Of a stretch of DNA of 50,628 nucleotides, positions 1 to 6,569 are shown piece after piece. Position numbers and translations under genes: made by a program. The stretch spans positions 1 through 50,628 of the forward strand of contig MELF01000006.1 in the NCBI GenBank assembly GCA_001767525.1, read 5' to 3'. Source of the stretch: Acidobacteria bacterium RIFCSPLOWO2_12_FULL_68_19. GTDB taxonomy: Bacteria; Acidobacteriota; Vicinamibacteria; Vicinamibacterales; UBA2999. Numbering within the stretch: position 1 is the first letter of the stretch; the number at the start of each line of letters is the position of its first letter. Below the pieces are notes generated by a model. That model saw nothing but the letters and a program-made list of their open reading frames with translations, was not told the DNA's origin and made no database searches.

Positions 1-77
1 CCCCGCCTCTCAAAACCCCTGCACCTTCGGTAACACCATTAATGGCGCGACGATGCGCCGCTCGGTAACACTTACTT

Positions 78-1604
78 ATGGCTCGACACGTCCGCCAAGA
101 CGACTTCATCACGGCCGTCGCCGACGCGCTGCAGCACATCTCGTACTTCCATCCACCCGATTACGTCCGCGCCCTGGGCGAGGCCTACCGCCGCGAGCGG
201 TCGCCCGCCGCCCGCGACGCCATCGCGCAGATCATCACCAACTCACGCATGTGCGCCGAAGGGCGGCGCCCCCTCTGCCAGGACACGGGCATCGTCGTGG
301 TGTTCCTCGAGGTCGGGATGGACGTGCGGTGGGACGCCGCGATGAGCGTGGACGAGATGGTGAACGAGGGCGTGCGGCGTGCCTACCGCGATCCCGGCAA
401 CCCGCTCCGGGCGTCGATGGTGGCCGATCCTGCCGGCGCGCGAACCAACACGGGCGACAACACGCCCGCGGTGATTCACACGCGGCTGGTCCAGGGCGAC
501 ATGGTGCGCGTGAGGCTGGCGGCCAAGGGCGGCGGCTCGGAGCACAAGGCGGCGTTTGTGACGCTCAACCCGTCGGACGATCTGGTCGAGTGGGTGGTGC
601 GCGAGCTCTCCGCGATGGGCGCGGGCTGGTGCCCGCCGGGTGTGCTCGGCCTCGGGATCGGCGGCGACGCGGAAAAGGCGATGCTGCTCGCCAAGGAGTC
701 GCTCCTTGCGCCGATCGACATGCACGAGCTGCGGGCGCGCGGCCCGCGGACCCGCATCGAGCAGCTCCGCATCGAGATCCATGACAAGGCCAACGCCCTC
801 GGCATCGGCGCGCAGGGTCTCGGCGGCCTGACCACCGTGCTCGACGTGAAGATCCTCGATTACCCGAGCCACGCGGCGTCGCTGCCGGTGGCGGTGATTC
901 CCGACTGCGCGGCCGCCCGCCGTGCCTGCTTCGTCCTCGACGGCAGCGGCCCCGCCCGCCTGCCCGCTCCCAGTCCCGCCGACTGGCCGGAGGTGCGCTG
1001 GGCGCCGGCGAGCGCCGCGCGGCGTGTCGATCTCGATGCGGTCACTCGGGAGGACGTGGTCACATGGACGTCGGGCGAGACGCTTCTGCTGTCGGGACGC
1101 CTGCTGACCGGCCGCGACGCGGCGCATCGCCGTATCGCCGACCTGCTCGCGGCGGGCGAGGCGCTGCCGCCGGGAGTCGATTTCAGGAACCGATTCATCT
1201 ACTACGTCGGCCCCGTCGATCCCGTCGGAGCCGAGGTGGTCGGCCCCGCCGGGCCGACGACGGCGACGCGCATGGACGCGTTCACCGAGCCGATGCTGGC
1301 GCGCACGGGGCTGCTCGGCATGATCGGCAAGGGCGAGCGCGGGCCCATGGCGATCGACGCGATCCGGCGGCACACGGCCGTCTATCTGATTGCGGTGGGC
1401 GGCGCCGCCTATCTCGTGTCGAAGGCGGTCCGCTCGGCACGCGTCGTGGCGTTCGCCGATCTCGGAATGGAGGCCATTCGCGAGTTCGAGGTGGAGAACA
1501 TGCCGGTGATGGTGGCGGTGGATGCGGACGGGAACTCGATCCACGAGCGCGGGCCGGCCGCCTGGCGGACACTCCTTGCTGTCAAGGAGACGAAGACGCC
1601 GTAG
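78..1604 (+). CDS. fumA: Fumarate hydratase, class I (fused alpha/beta form)
   Basis: Catalyses reversible hydration of fumarate to L-malate in the TCA cycle, in the cytoplasm, using a [4Fe-4S] cluster. The 508-residue length fits the single-chain class I enzymes. The cluster cysteines are visible in their usual settings: C67 in RRPLCQDTG, C185 in GWCPPGVLGLGIGG and C277 in PDCAAARR. The C-terminal beta part (about residues 330-508) has the expected GPTTATRMD and GMIGKGERG motifs. The start at ATG 78 gives the usual N-terminus; no strong Shine-Dalgarno sequence is visible. The next gene on the other side of a small accessory insert is a DASS-family dicarboxylate/anion transporter, which fits C4-acid metabolism. 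The related L(+)-tartrate dehydratase is a less likely alternative because that enzyme is normally two separate chains. Confidence 0.95.
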   Translation: MARHVRQDDFITAVADALQHISYFHPPDYVRALGEAYRRERSPAARDAIAQIITNSRMCAEGRRPLCQDTGIVVVFLEVGMDVRWDAAMSVDEMVNEGVRRAYRDPGNPLRASMVADPAGARTNTGDNTPAVIHTRLVQGDMVRVRLAAKGGGSEHKAAFVTLNPSDDLVEWVVRELSAMGAGWCPPGVLGLGIGGDAEKAMLLAKESLLAPIDMHELRARGPRTRIEQLRIEIHDKANALGIGAQGLGGLTTVLDVKILDYPSHAASLPVAVIPDCAAARRACFVLDGSGPARLPAPSPADWPEVRWAPASAARRVDLDAVTREDVVTWTSGETLLLSGRLLTGRDAAHRRIADLLAAGEALPPGVDFRNRFIYYVGPVDPVGAEVVGPAGPTTATRMDAFTEPMLARTGLLGMIGKGERGPMAIDAIRRHTAVYLIAVGGAAYLVSKAVRSARVVAFADLGMEAIREFEVENMPVMVAVDADGNSIHERGPAAWRTLLAVKETKTP

Positions 1605-1709
1605 CGATCGTCCTGTCACTGGTCGGGAACTCGACTCGCCGCCTCGCGCGTTACCATCCGCGCGTCATCGAGCTCGGGGCGGATGCTCACCGTGTCGTCC
1701 AGCGGTACT

Positions 1710-1762
1710 CGCCGCCTGAACCGAGTTCGCTCGGTGCGCTCCAATCAAGACGAGTTAGGCGG
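1710..1762 (+). other. Degenerate attC-like cassette boundary (GTTAGGC)
   Basis: A perfect integron R' core, GTTAGGC, lies at 1754-1760. About 45 nt upstream is CCGCCTGAAC (about 1712-1721), the reverse complement of GTTAGGCGG apart from one extra G. A small ACCGAG-TTCG-CTCGGT hairpin lies between them. The first codon of the nuclease fragment at 1799 follows 38 nt after the core, the usual geometry of a gene cassette. L' and L'' boxes are not clear, so this may be a decayed attC or a chance match. Confidence 0.35.
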
Positions 1763-1798
1763 ATTTGACGCTCATGCCGGGTGCCGCGCTCGTAGGGG

Positions 1799-1987
1799 AT
1801 GGAGATCAACTTGGGCACCGAAGTTAGGACGTGGCAAATCGTCGACGGGAAGCTGATGCCAGTCCAGACGGCACTGAAGAATGAAGCGCGGACTGAACCG
1901 TACGATCTTGAGCCATGGATCGCGTCGCAGCCAGACATTGTGAGCACGGATTTGCTGATTGTGGGGCGTCAAGTTCAGACGCGGAGA
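1799..1987 (+). pseudogene. 5' fragment of a NucS/DUF91-like endonuclease gene
   Basis: The first ~62 residues resemble the N-terminal part of DUF91/NucS-like PD-(D/E)XK nucleases and related proteins: a pattern of the form LE.WI..QPDI...DLLIVGRQV, here LEPWIASQPDI and TDLLIVGRQVQT. In full-length relatives this is followed by a nuclease core beginning ...IDLLAID. Here the match stops at about 1985, where the sequence runs into the 3' end of the oppositely oriented PIN toxin gene, and the downstream codons only read its antisense. I infer truncation by arrival of the TA module. It sits just after a GTTAGGC core and could be a broken integron cassette gene. Family recognition is from motif memory only. 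Confidence 0.5.
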
Positions 1988-2007
1988 GCCCCAGCACCCG
2001 GAACCGA

Positions 2008-2412
2008 TCACGAACCCGAGCGGAGCTGTTCCCAGAAGCCGCGGGGGCTGAGGATCGGCACCGGCGACTGCTTCGCGACGGCAAGCAGATCCTGATCTCC
2101 TGCGATCAGCACGTCGGCGTGTCCCGCGACTGCCGATGCGACAATCCACTGGTCGTCCGAGTCTCGGATGGGGATCGACGACGGCGCTGCCGGTTTCGGG
2201 ACCACGACTTGGGCTCGCAGGAGCGCGACGATTTCGGTCACGGTACTCGCCGGCAGCTTCATGCGTCCTTCGAGCACCGCGCGGAGCTCGGTCAGGACTA
2301 CGTCTCCCGTGATCAACTCGTGGTCGGCGAGCACGGTCCGGACCAGGTCCGCGCACAAGCCGCGGGTCGCAAACGCCGCCACCAGAACATTGGTGTCCAG
2401 GAAGACCCTCAC
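2008..2412 (-). CDS. PIN-domain ribonuclease toxin (VapC-like)
   Basis: Toxin half of a type II TA pair, probably a Mg2+-dependent RNase neutralised by the preceding RHH protein. The 134 residues have the PIN fold signature: D6 in FLDTNVLVAAF, the central acidic residue in LTELRAVL, and the acidic cluster in RDSDDQWIVASA with a C-terminal ADVLIAGDQDLL. All catalytic acidic positions appear intact. The start ATG overlaps the stop of the antitoxin by 4 nt (2409-2412), implying translational coupling. Its 3' end abuts the truncated nuclease fragment on the other strand. Confidence 0.85.
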   Translation of the reverse strand: MRVFLDTNVLVAAFATRGLCADLVRTVLADHELITGDVVLTELRAVLEGRMKLPASTVTEIVALLRAQVVVPKPAAPSSIPIRDSDDQWIVASAVAGHADVLIAGDQDLLAVAKQSPVPILSPRGFWEQLRSGS

Positions 2413-2627
2413 GAGATCTCGCGGAACACGTCTTCATCGGTCAAGAACCCACGCGCCTCGGCAAAGGGCAAGGCCCGTCGCCGCAGGTCCTCGAATCGCC
2501 GCAGCGACACTTCGCGGCGCACCGCCTGGCGCACGATGTCGCTGCGGCTCTGGCCGGTGCGCTTGCAGAGCCGGTCGAGCATGCGCTCCAGGTCCTTGTC
2601 CAGCCGGATCGTCAGGGTGCTCTTCAC
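2409..2627 (-). CDS. Ribbon-helix-helix (CopG-type) antitoxin
   Basis: A 72-residue DNA-binding antitoxin. The N-terminus KSTLTIRLDKDLERMLDRLCKR is followed by TGQSRSDIVRQAV, the beta-strand/helix-turn-helix layout of MetJ/Arc/CopG repressors. The acidic C-terminus (LTDEDVFREIS) is the likely toxin-binding tail. Translation starts at GTG 2627, which lies inside a 21-bp perfect palindrome (2626-2646). No Shine-Dalgarno sequence is visible, and a -10-like TACACT lies about 8 nt upstream of the GTG on the coding strand, so the mRNA may be leaderless. Autorepression through the palindrome is inferred. Confidence 0.8.
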   Translation of the reverse strand: MKSTLTIRLDKDLERMLDRLCKRTGQSRSDIVRQAVRREVSLRRFEDLRRRALPFAEARGFLTDEDVFREIS

Positions 2628-2646
2628 GTGTTACAGTGTAACACGT
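2626..2646. promoter_or_regulatory. Palindromic operator of the PIN/RHH TA pair
   Basis: Perfect inverted repeat with 10-bp arms ACGTGTTACA and TGTAACACGT around a central G. It overlaps the GTG start codon and contains the -10-like TACACT read on the minus strand. RHH antitoxins typically bind such sites, so this is probably the autoregulatory operator. Confidence 0.7.
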
Positions 2647-2672
2647 CTGCGTGTGTCCCACGCCAGGCCGGC

Positions 2673-2740
2673 GGCGCGCTGGAGCCGTCGCGCCCGCGGT
2701 CGGCAGCACTCGTCACCCCGGCGCGCGGCTCATTCGGCAC
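2673..2740 (+). other. Degenerate integron attC site
   Basis: Contains GAGCCG-T-CGCGCC on the left arm and GGCGCG-CGGCTC on the right arm, a stem with one extrahelical T, as in attC sites. A 16-nt stretch (2680-2695) and an 18-nt stretch (2720-2737) are identical to the left and right arms of the better preserved attC at 43968-44062. The R'' core is lost and the R' core reads CACGGGGCC instead of something like ACGTTGGGCC, so the site is decayed. It lies between the TA pair and the transporter gene. Confidence 0.6.
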
Positions 2741-2745
2741 GGGGC

Positions 2746-4236
2746 CTACCAGAGCCCCAGCACCCGCCACCACAGCGAACCGATTCCCATCCAGATCGCG
2801 ATATTGACGACGCTGACGATGAGCCCGGTCCGCCACCAGGCGCCGAGCGAGACGTGCCCGCCGCCGAAGAGGATCGGCGCCGCCGCGGTCCCGTAGTGCG
2901 TGAGGCTGGCGAAGAGGCTGCTCGCGAAGGCGAGGACGAGGGCGGCGAAGACGGGAGGCGTCCCGAGCCCGAGCGCGACGGCGAGAAACGGCGCGTACAT
3001 CGCACTGATGTGCGCCGTCATGCTCGCGAAGAAGTAGTGCGTGTAGAAATAGACGAGCACCATCCCGGCAAAGCCCGGCAGCCAGCCGACGCCGCCGGCG
3101 AGCGGCTGCACCTGGGCGGTGAACCACGCGATGAGCCCCAGCTCGCCGAGATGGCTCGCCATCATCACCAGCGTGGCGAACCAGACGAACGTGTTCCACG
3201 CCTCCCGATCCCCGGCCACCGCATCCCACCCGAGCACGCCGGTGACGAGCAGCGCCGCCACCGCCATGAGCGCCGCCGCCGTCGGATCGAGGCCAATCGA
3301 CGAACCGGCGATCCAGGCGGCCAGCAGCAGCACCGACACCGTCGCCATCACCCGCTCGCTCCGCGTCATCGGACCGAGCCGTGCGAGCGCGGCCCGCGCC
3401 GCCTCGGGCGCATCGGCCTGCATCGCCGCGCCGCGCGCCGTCAGCATGTAGATGACCGGCGGCACGACGAGGAGGCTGATGACGCCCGGCACCGCCGCCG
3501 CCGCGGCCCAGCCGGTCCAGGTCAGCGTAATGCCCTGGCTCGAGGCGAGCTGCACGACGAGCGGGTTCGCCACCATCGCGGTGACGAACATGGCGCTCGT
3601 AATGACGGTCGCGTTGTAGGCGGCCAGCGTGAGAAACGCCCGCGTCCGCCGTGCGTCGGCGGACGCTCCGCGCACGACGGTGCCCGCCAGCGACTGCAGA
3701 ATCGGAAAGACGACCCCGCCCGCCCGCGCCGTGTTGGAGGGAATCAACGGCGCCAGCACGAGGTCGGCGGCGGCGAAGCTGTAGCCGAGGCCGAGCGTGC
3801 TGCGGCCGAACAGCGCGACGAGGAGGTAGGCGATGCGCTCGCCCAGCCCGGTGCGGATGAAGCCGGAGGCGATGAAGAACGCGGTCATCACCAGCCAGAC
3901 GGGGCCGCTCGTGAAGCCGCTGAGCGCCTCGTCGAGCCCGAGCGTGCTCGTGGCGAGCGTCGCCGCGATGCCGACAAACGCCACGGCGCCGATGGGGAGC
4001 GGTTTGGCGATGATGCCGACGATCGTGGCGACGAAGATGGCCAGCAGGCGCCACGCCCGCGGATCGACCGCGCCCGGCCGCGGCAGGAGCCAGATCGCCA
4101 CACCGGTGCACGCGACGAGCAACAGGGGGACTGGACGAACGGAGGGCCGAGCGGCCGGGTGGTGGCTGGTGGGCGGTGGCTGATGGTTCAGAACCAAGGA
4201 GCTATGAACCACTCCCGACCACCGGCCACCGGCCAT
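2746..4236 (-). CDS. DASS/SLC13-family anion (dicarboxylate) transporter
   Basis: Inner-membrane transporter of the divalent anion:sodium symporter family (CitT/TtdT/SoDiT1 branch), likely moving C4-dicarboxylates, citrate or 2-oxoglutarate. About 11-13 hydrophobic segments are seen, starting at VPLLLVACTGVAIWLL. The inverted-repeat substrate motifs are present as LIPSNTARAGGVVFP (SNT-type, first half) and SLTHYGTAAAPILFGGG (second half). The N-terminal ~33 residues before the first membrane segment (HQPPPTSHHP region) look like translated intergenic DNA, so the true start may be an internal GTG or TTG. The neighbouring fumarase supports a dicarboxylate substrate, but specificity cannot be read from the sequence. 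Confidence 0.85.
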   Translation of the reverse strand: MAGGRWSGVVHSSLVLNHQPPPTSHHPAARPSVRPVPLLLVACTGVAIWLLPRPGAVDPRAWRLLAIFVATIVGIIAKPLPIGAVAFVGIAATLATSTLGLDEALSGFTSGPVWLVMTAFFIASGFIRTGLGERIAYLLVALFGRSTLGLGYSFAAADLVLAPLIPSNTARAGGVVFPILQSLAGTVVRGASADARRTRAFLTLAAYNATVITSAMFVTAMVANPLVVQLASSQGITLTWTGWAAAAAVPGVISLLVVPPVIYMLTARGAAMQADAPEAARAALARLGPMTRSERVMATVSVLLLAAWIAGSSIGLDPTAAALMAVAALLVTGVLGWDAVAGDREAWNTFVWFATLVMMASHLGELGLIAWFTAQVQPLAGGVGWLPGFAGMVLVYFYTHYFFASMTAHISAMYAPFLAVALGLGTPPVFAALVLAFASSLFASLTHYGTAAAPILFGGGHVSLGAWWRTGLIVSVVNIAIWMGIGSLWWRVLGLW

Positions 4237-4248
4237 CCACCAGCGGGG

Positions 4249-5589
4249 CTACTTCCACGCCGAATAGATCGGCTTGCTGATCAGATACTCCGGCTTCGCG
4301 CCAGCGCGCGGGCGGAACTTCTGGAAGCGCCCGGCATCGACTTCGGCCACGTACAGGTTGCCTTCCTGATCCGTGCTGATGCCGTGCACGCCCCAGAGCG
4401 TCCCCGGAAAGTCGCCGACGGTGCCCCACGAGTAGATGAGGCGGCCGTCCAGCTCGTACTTCAGCATCTTGTGCGTGTTGCGGTCGAACGCCACGAGCTT
4501 CCGGTCGGCGCCGATCTGAATCAGGTGCAGGCTCGACGGCCGCACGGCGATCTTCCACTCCGAGAGGTACTTCCCGTTCTCGTCGAAGATCTGGATGCGG
4601 TGGTTGGCGCGGTCGTTGACGAACACGCGCCGCGTCTCCACGTCGACGGCGACGCCGTGCACATTGTTCATGTAGCCGGGCCGCGTCTCGTCGCCCTCGT
4701 CGCCGGAGCCGCTGCCGGCCATGCCGAAGTCGAGCAGGAACTTCCCCTCGGCGTCGAACTTGGCCACGCGCGTGCCGTTGTAGCCGTCGGCCACGTAGAA
4801 GCTGCCGTCGGGCATCCACGCCATGAACGTCGGCCGGTTGAAATGCGTCGCGTCGGCGCCGGGCACGCCCGGGGTGCCGATCGTCTGGACCAGCTCCTTG
4901 CCGTCGTTGGTGAACTTGTAGACGGCGTGCATGTGGTCGTCGACGATCCAGACGAACTTCTGCGCGTCGTACGGGCTCACGTAGACGGAATGCGGACGCT
5001 TGAAGATCTTGTCCCACTCGGTCCACTGTTCGAGGATGTTCCCCTCCGCGTCGACGACCAGGAAGCAGTGCTCCCAGCGCGCGTCGACGCCCACCTGCCG
5101 GTACGGCGGCGACGAGCCGCGCCAGATCTCCATCCCCTTGGCCGGATCCTGTCCGGTGCCGCCGGCGCCGGGCAGCGCCGTCGCGGTCGCGCTGCGCCAC
5201 GGCTGGCCGCCGATCGGGAACTGCACGCTGGGGCCGACCTCGGGGAACCGCTTCACCGCCGGCCGCTTCAGGTTCGGCAGCTCGCCGCGCGCGAGCAGGT
5301 ACACCCGGTTCGGGCTCTCGGCGAAGATGCCCTGGGCCGCACCGAACGTCCACTTCTCATGGCCGGGCAGCGTGCTGATGTCCTTCGGCCACCCCTCCTG
5401 CACCTCGTAGGGACCCGAATGGTCCTCTGCGCCGATCGCGTCAGGCACGGCCGCGGCGACGGCCGGTGCCACCGGGGCTGCAGTCTCTCTCTCCACCCCC
5501 GCGCCCGGCCCCATCAGGCGGCCTCCGAGCGGAATACCGGCCACGAGGCCAACCACGAGCGCCACGAGCATCGTCACTGTCTTGTTCAT
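4249..5589 (-). CDS. Membrane-anchored NHL-repeat beta-propeller protein
   Basis: A 446-residue protein starting at ATG 5589 (MNKTVTMLVALVVGLVAGIP, a signal peptide or N-terminal anchor). The open frame extends further upstream, but that part has no plausible start context. The body is a six-bladed-type propeller of NHL repeats, e.g. GSFYVADGYNGTRVAKFDAEG, RRVFVNDRANHRIQIFDENG and GNLYVAEVDAGRFQKF. Similar extracytoplasmic proteins are often annotated as 6-bladed propellers or peptidyl-alpha-hydroxyglycine alpha-amidating-lyase-like; the metal-binding residues of the true lyase cannot be confirmed here. The substrate is unknown. It lies on the same strand as the DASS transporter, separated by a few nucleotides from that gene's extended N-terminus. 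Confidence 0.8.
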   Translation of the reverse strand: MNKTVTMLVALVVGLVAGIPLGGRLMGPGAGVERETAAPVAPAVAAAVPDAIGAEDHSGPYEVQEGWPKDISTLPGHEKWTFGAAQGIFAESPNRVYLLARGELPNLKRPAVKRFPEVGPSVQFPIGGQPWRSATATALPGAGGTGQDPAKGMEIWRGSSPPYRQVGVDARWEHCFLVVDAEGNILEQWTEWDKIFKRPHSVYVSPYDAQKFVWIVDDHMHAVYKFTNDGKELVQTIGTPGVPGADATHFNRPTFMAWMPDGSFYVADGYNGTRVAKFDAEGKFLLDFGMAGSGSGDEGDETRPGYMNNVHGVAVDVETRRVFVNDRANHRIQIFDENGKYLSEWKIAVRPSSLHLIQIGADRKLVAFDRNTHKMLKYELDGRLIYSWGTVGDFPGTLWGVHGISTDQEGNLYVAEVDAGRFQKFRPRAGAKPEYLISKPIYSAWK

Positions 5590-5707
5590 ACGTATGACTC
5601 CCTGAACCCTGAACCGCCCAAAGCCCGAAGCCAAGAACCCCACGCCTCGAGCCCTGCCCCATCCCTGCCCCCTGACTCGTCCGCTCCCTCCACGCGCGTC
5701 AACCTTC

Positions 5708-6481
5708 CTACCGCGTTGTCGGCCCCGCGACGTCCACACCCACGAGCTTCGCCCGGCCGAGCGACGCCTTCACGAACCCCGACGCGCGCACCTCGGCGAG
5801 GAAACGATTGAGATATGCCAGGTGCGACGCCTGTCCCTTGGCCACCACGATCGCTTGCGTCGTCTGCATGAAGTCGTCCGGGAGCACGCGCAGCGTCGGG
5901 AACTCGCGCACGAGTTCCTCCATCCGCGTGCGGTTCGCCCCGACCGCGTGGACCTGCCCACCGAGCAGCATCTTCGCCAGCTCGGCGTTCGGGGGCGCCG
6001 CCGGCAGCGAATCGAGCCGCGCCGCCTTCAGGGTCTCGCGCAGGTACACCTCCTGGCTCTGCCCCCGGATGGCGGCGACCGTGACACCGGCGCGGTCGAC
6101 ATCCGCCGAGCGCTTCAGGAGAGAATCGCCGCGCACGGCGTAGACGCTGCCCGTCACCGAGTAGTCGTCGGAGAAGTCCACCTGCGCGGCGCGCGCCTTC
6201 TCGTACGCGAGAAATCCGATGTCGACCTTTCCGTCCCGCACGCTGTCGAGCACCGCGCCAGCCGACGGCAGCGGCGAGATCTCGAACTTCACGTCCAGGC
6301 GCCGTGCCAGCTCGCGTACCAGGTCGGCCGCCGGTCCGGTGACGGTCCCTGCCGGATCGACGCGCCCCTGGTTGGGATTGTTCCCGATGAAGGAGGCCCG
6401 CAGCACACCGGTGGGCGCGAGCTCTGCGGTCTGGAGCGGCAAGGCAAGGGCAAGCACGAGCAGGACGAATATCGACGGCAT
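5708..6481 (-). CDS. Periplasmic solute-binding protein, family 3
   Basis: A 257-residue exported protein from ATG 6481 (MPSIFVLLVLALALPLQTAEL signal peptide). The mature part is a type II periplasmic-binding fold: GVLRASFIGNNPNQG at the start, GPAADLVRELARRL as the ligand-domain helix, VDIGFLAYEKARAAQVDFSDDY as the family-3 signature, and a hinge near IRGQSQEVYLRETL. Family members bind amino acids or related small molecules for ABC uptake, or act as sensors. No ABC permease or ATPase is adjacent, so it is an orphan here. It is divergently oriented to the kinase gene that follows, and a functional link is possible but unproven. Confidence 0.8.
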   Translation of the reverse strand: MPSIFVLLVLALALPLQTAELAPTGVLRASFIGNNPNQGRVDPAGTVTGPAADLVRELARRLDVKFEISPLPSAGAVLDSVRDGKVDIGFLAYEKARAAQVDFSDDYSVTGSVYAVRGDSLLKRSADVDRAGVTVAAIRGQSQEVYLRETLKAARLDSLPAAPPNAELAKMLLGGQVHAVGANRTRMEELVREFPTLRVLPDDFMQTTQAIVVAKGQASHLAYLNRFLAEVRASGFVKASLGRAKLVGVDVAGPTTR

Positions 6482-6569
6482 GGGCGTGAGTCTACTATCG
6501 ATTCGGTGCGACTGGTGGCCCTGAAACGCCGTGTGCGGCGCTGCCGTATTGATGCAGGTGAAGGGTGAC

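Noticed and set aside
1915-5811. Plus-strand open frame of nearly 1300 codons across the TA, transporter and propeller genes
   Set aside because: The translated sequence is low-complexity and antisense to three recognisable minus-strand proteins.
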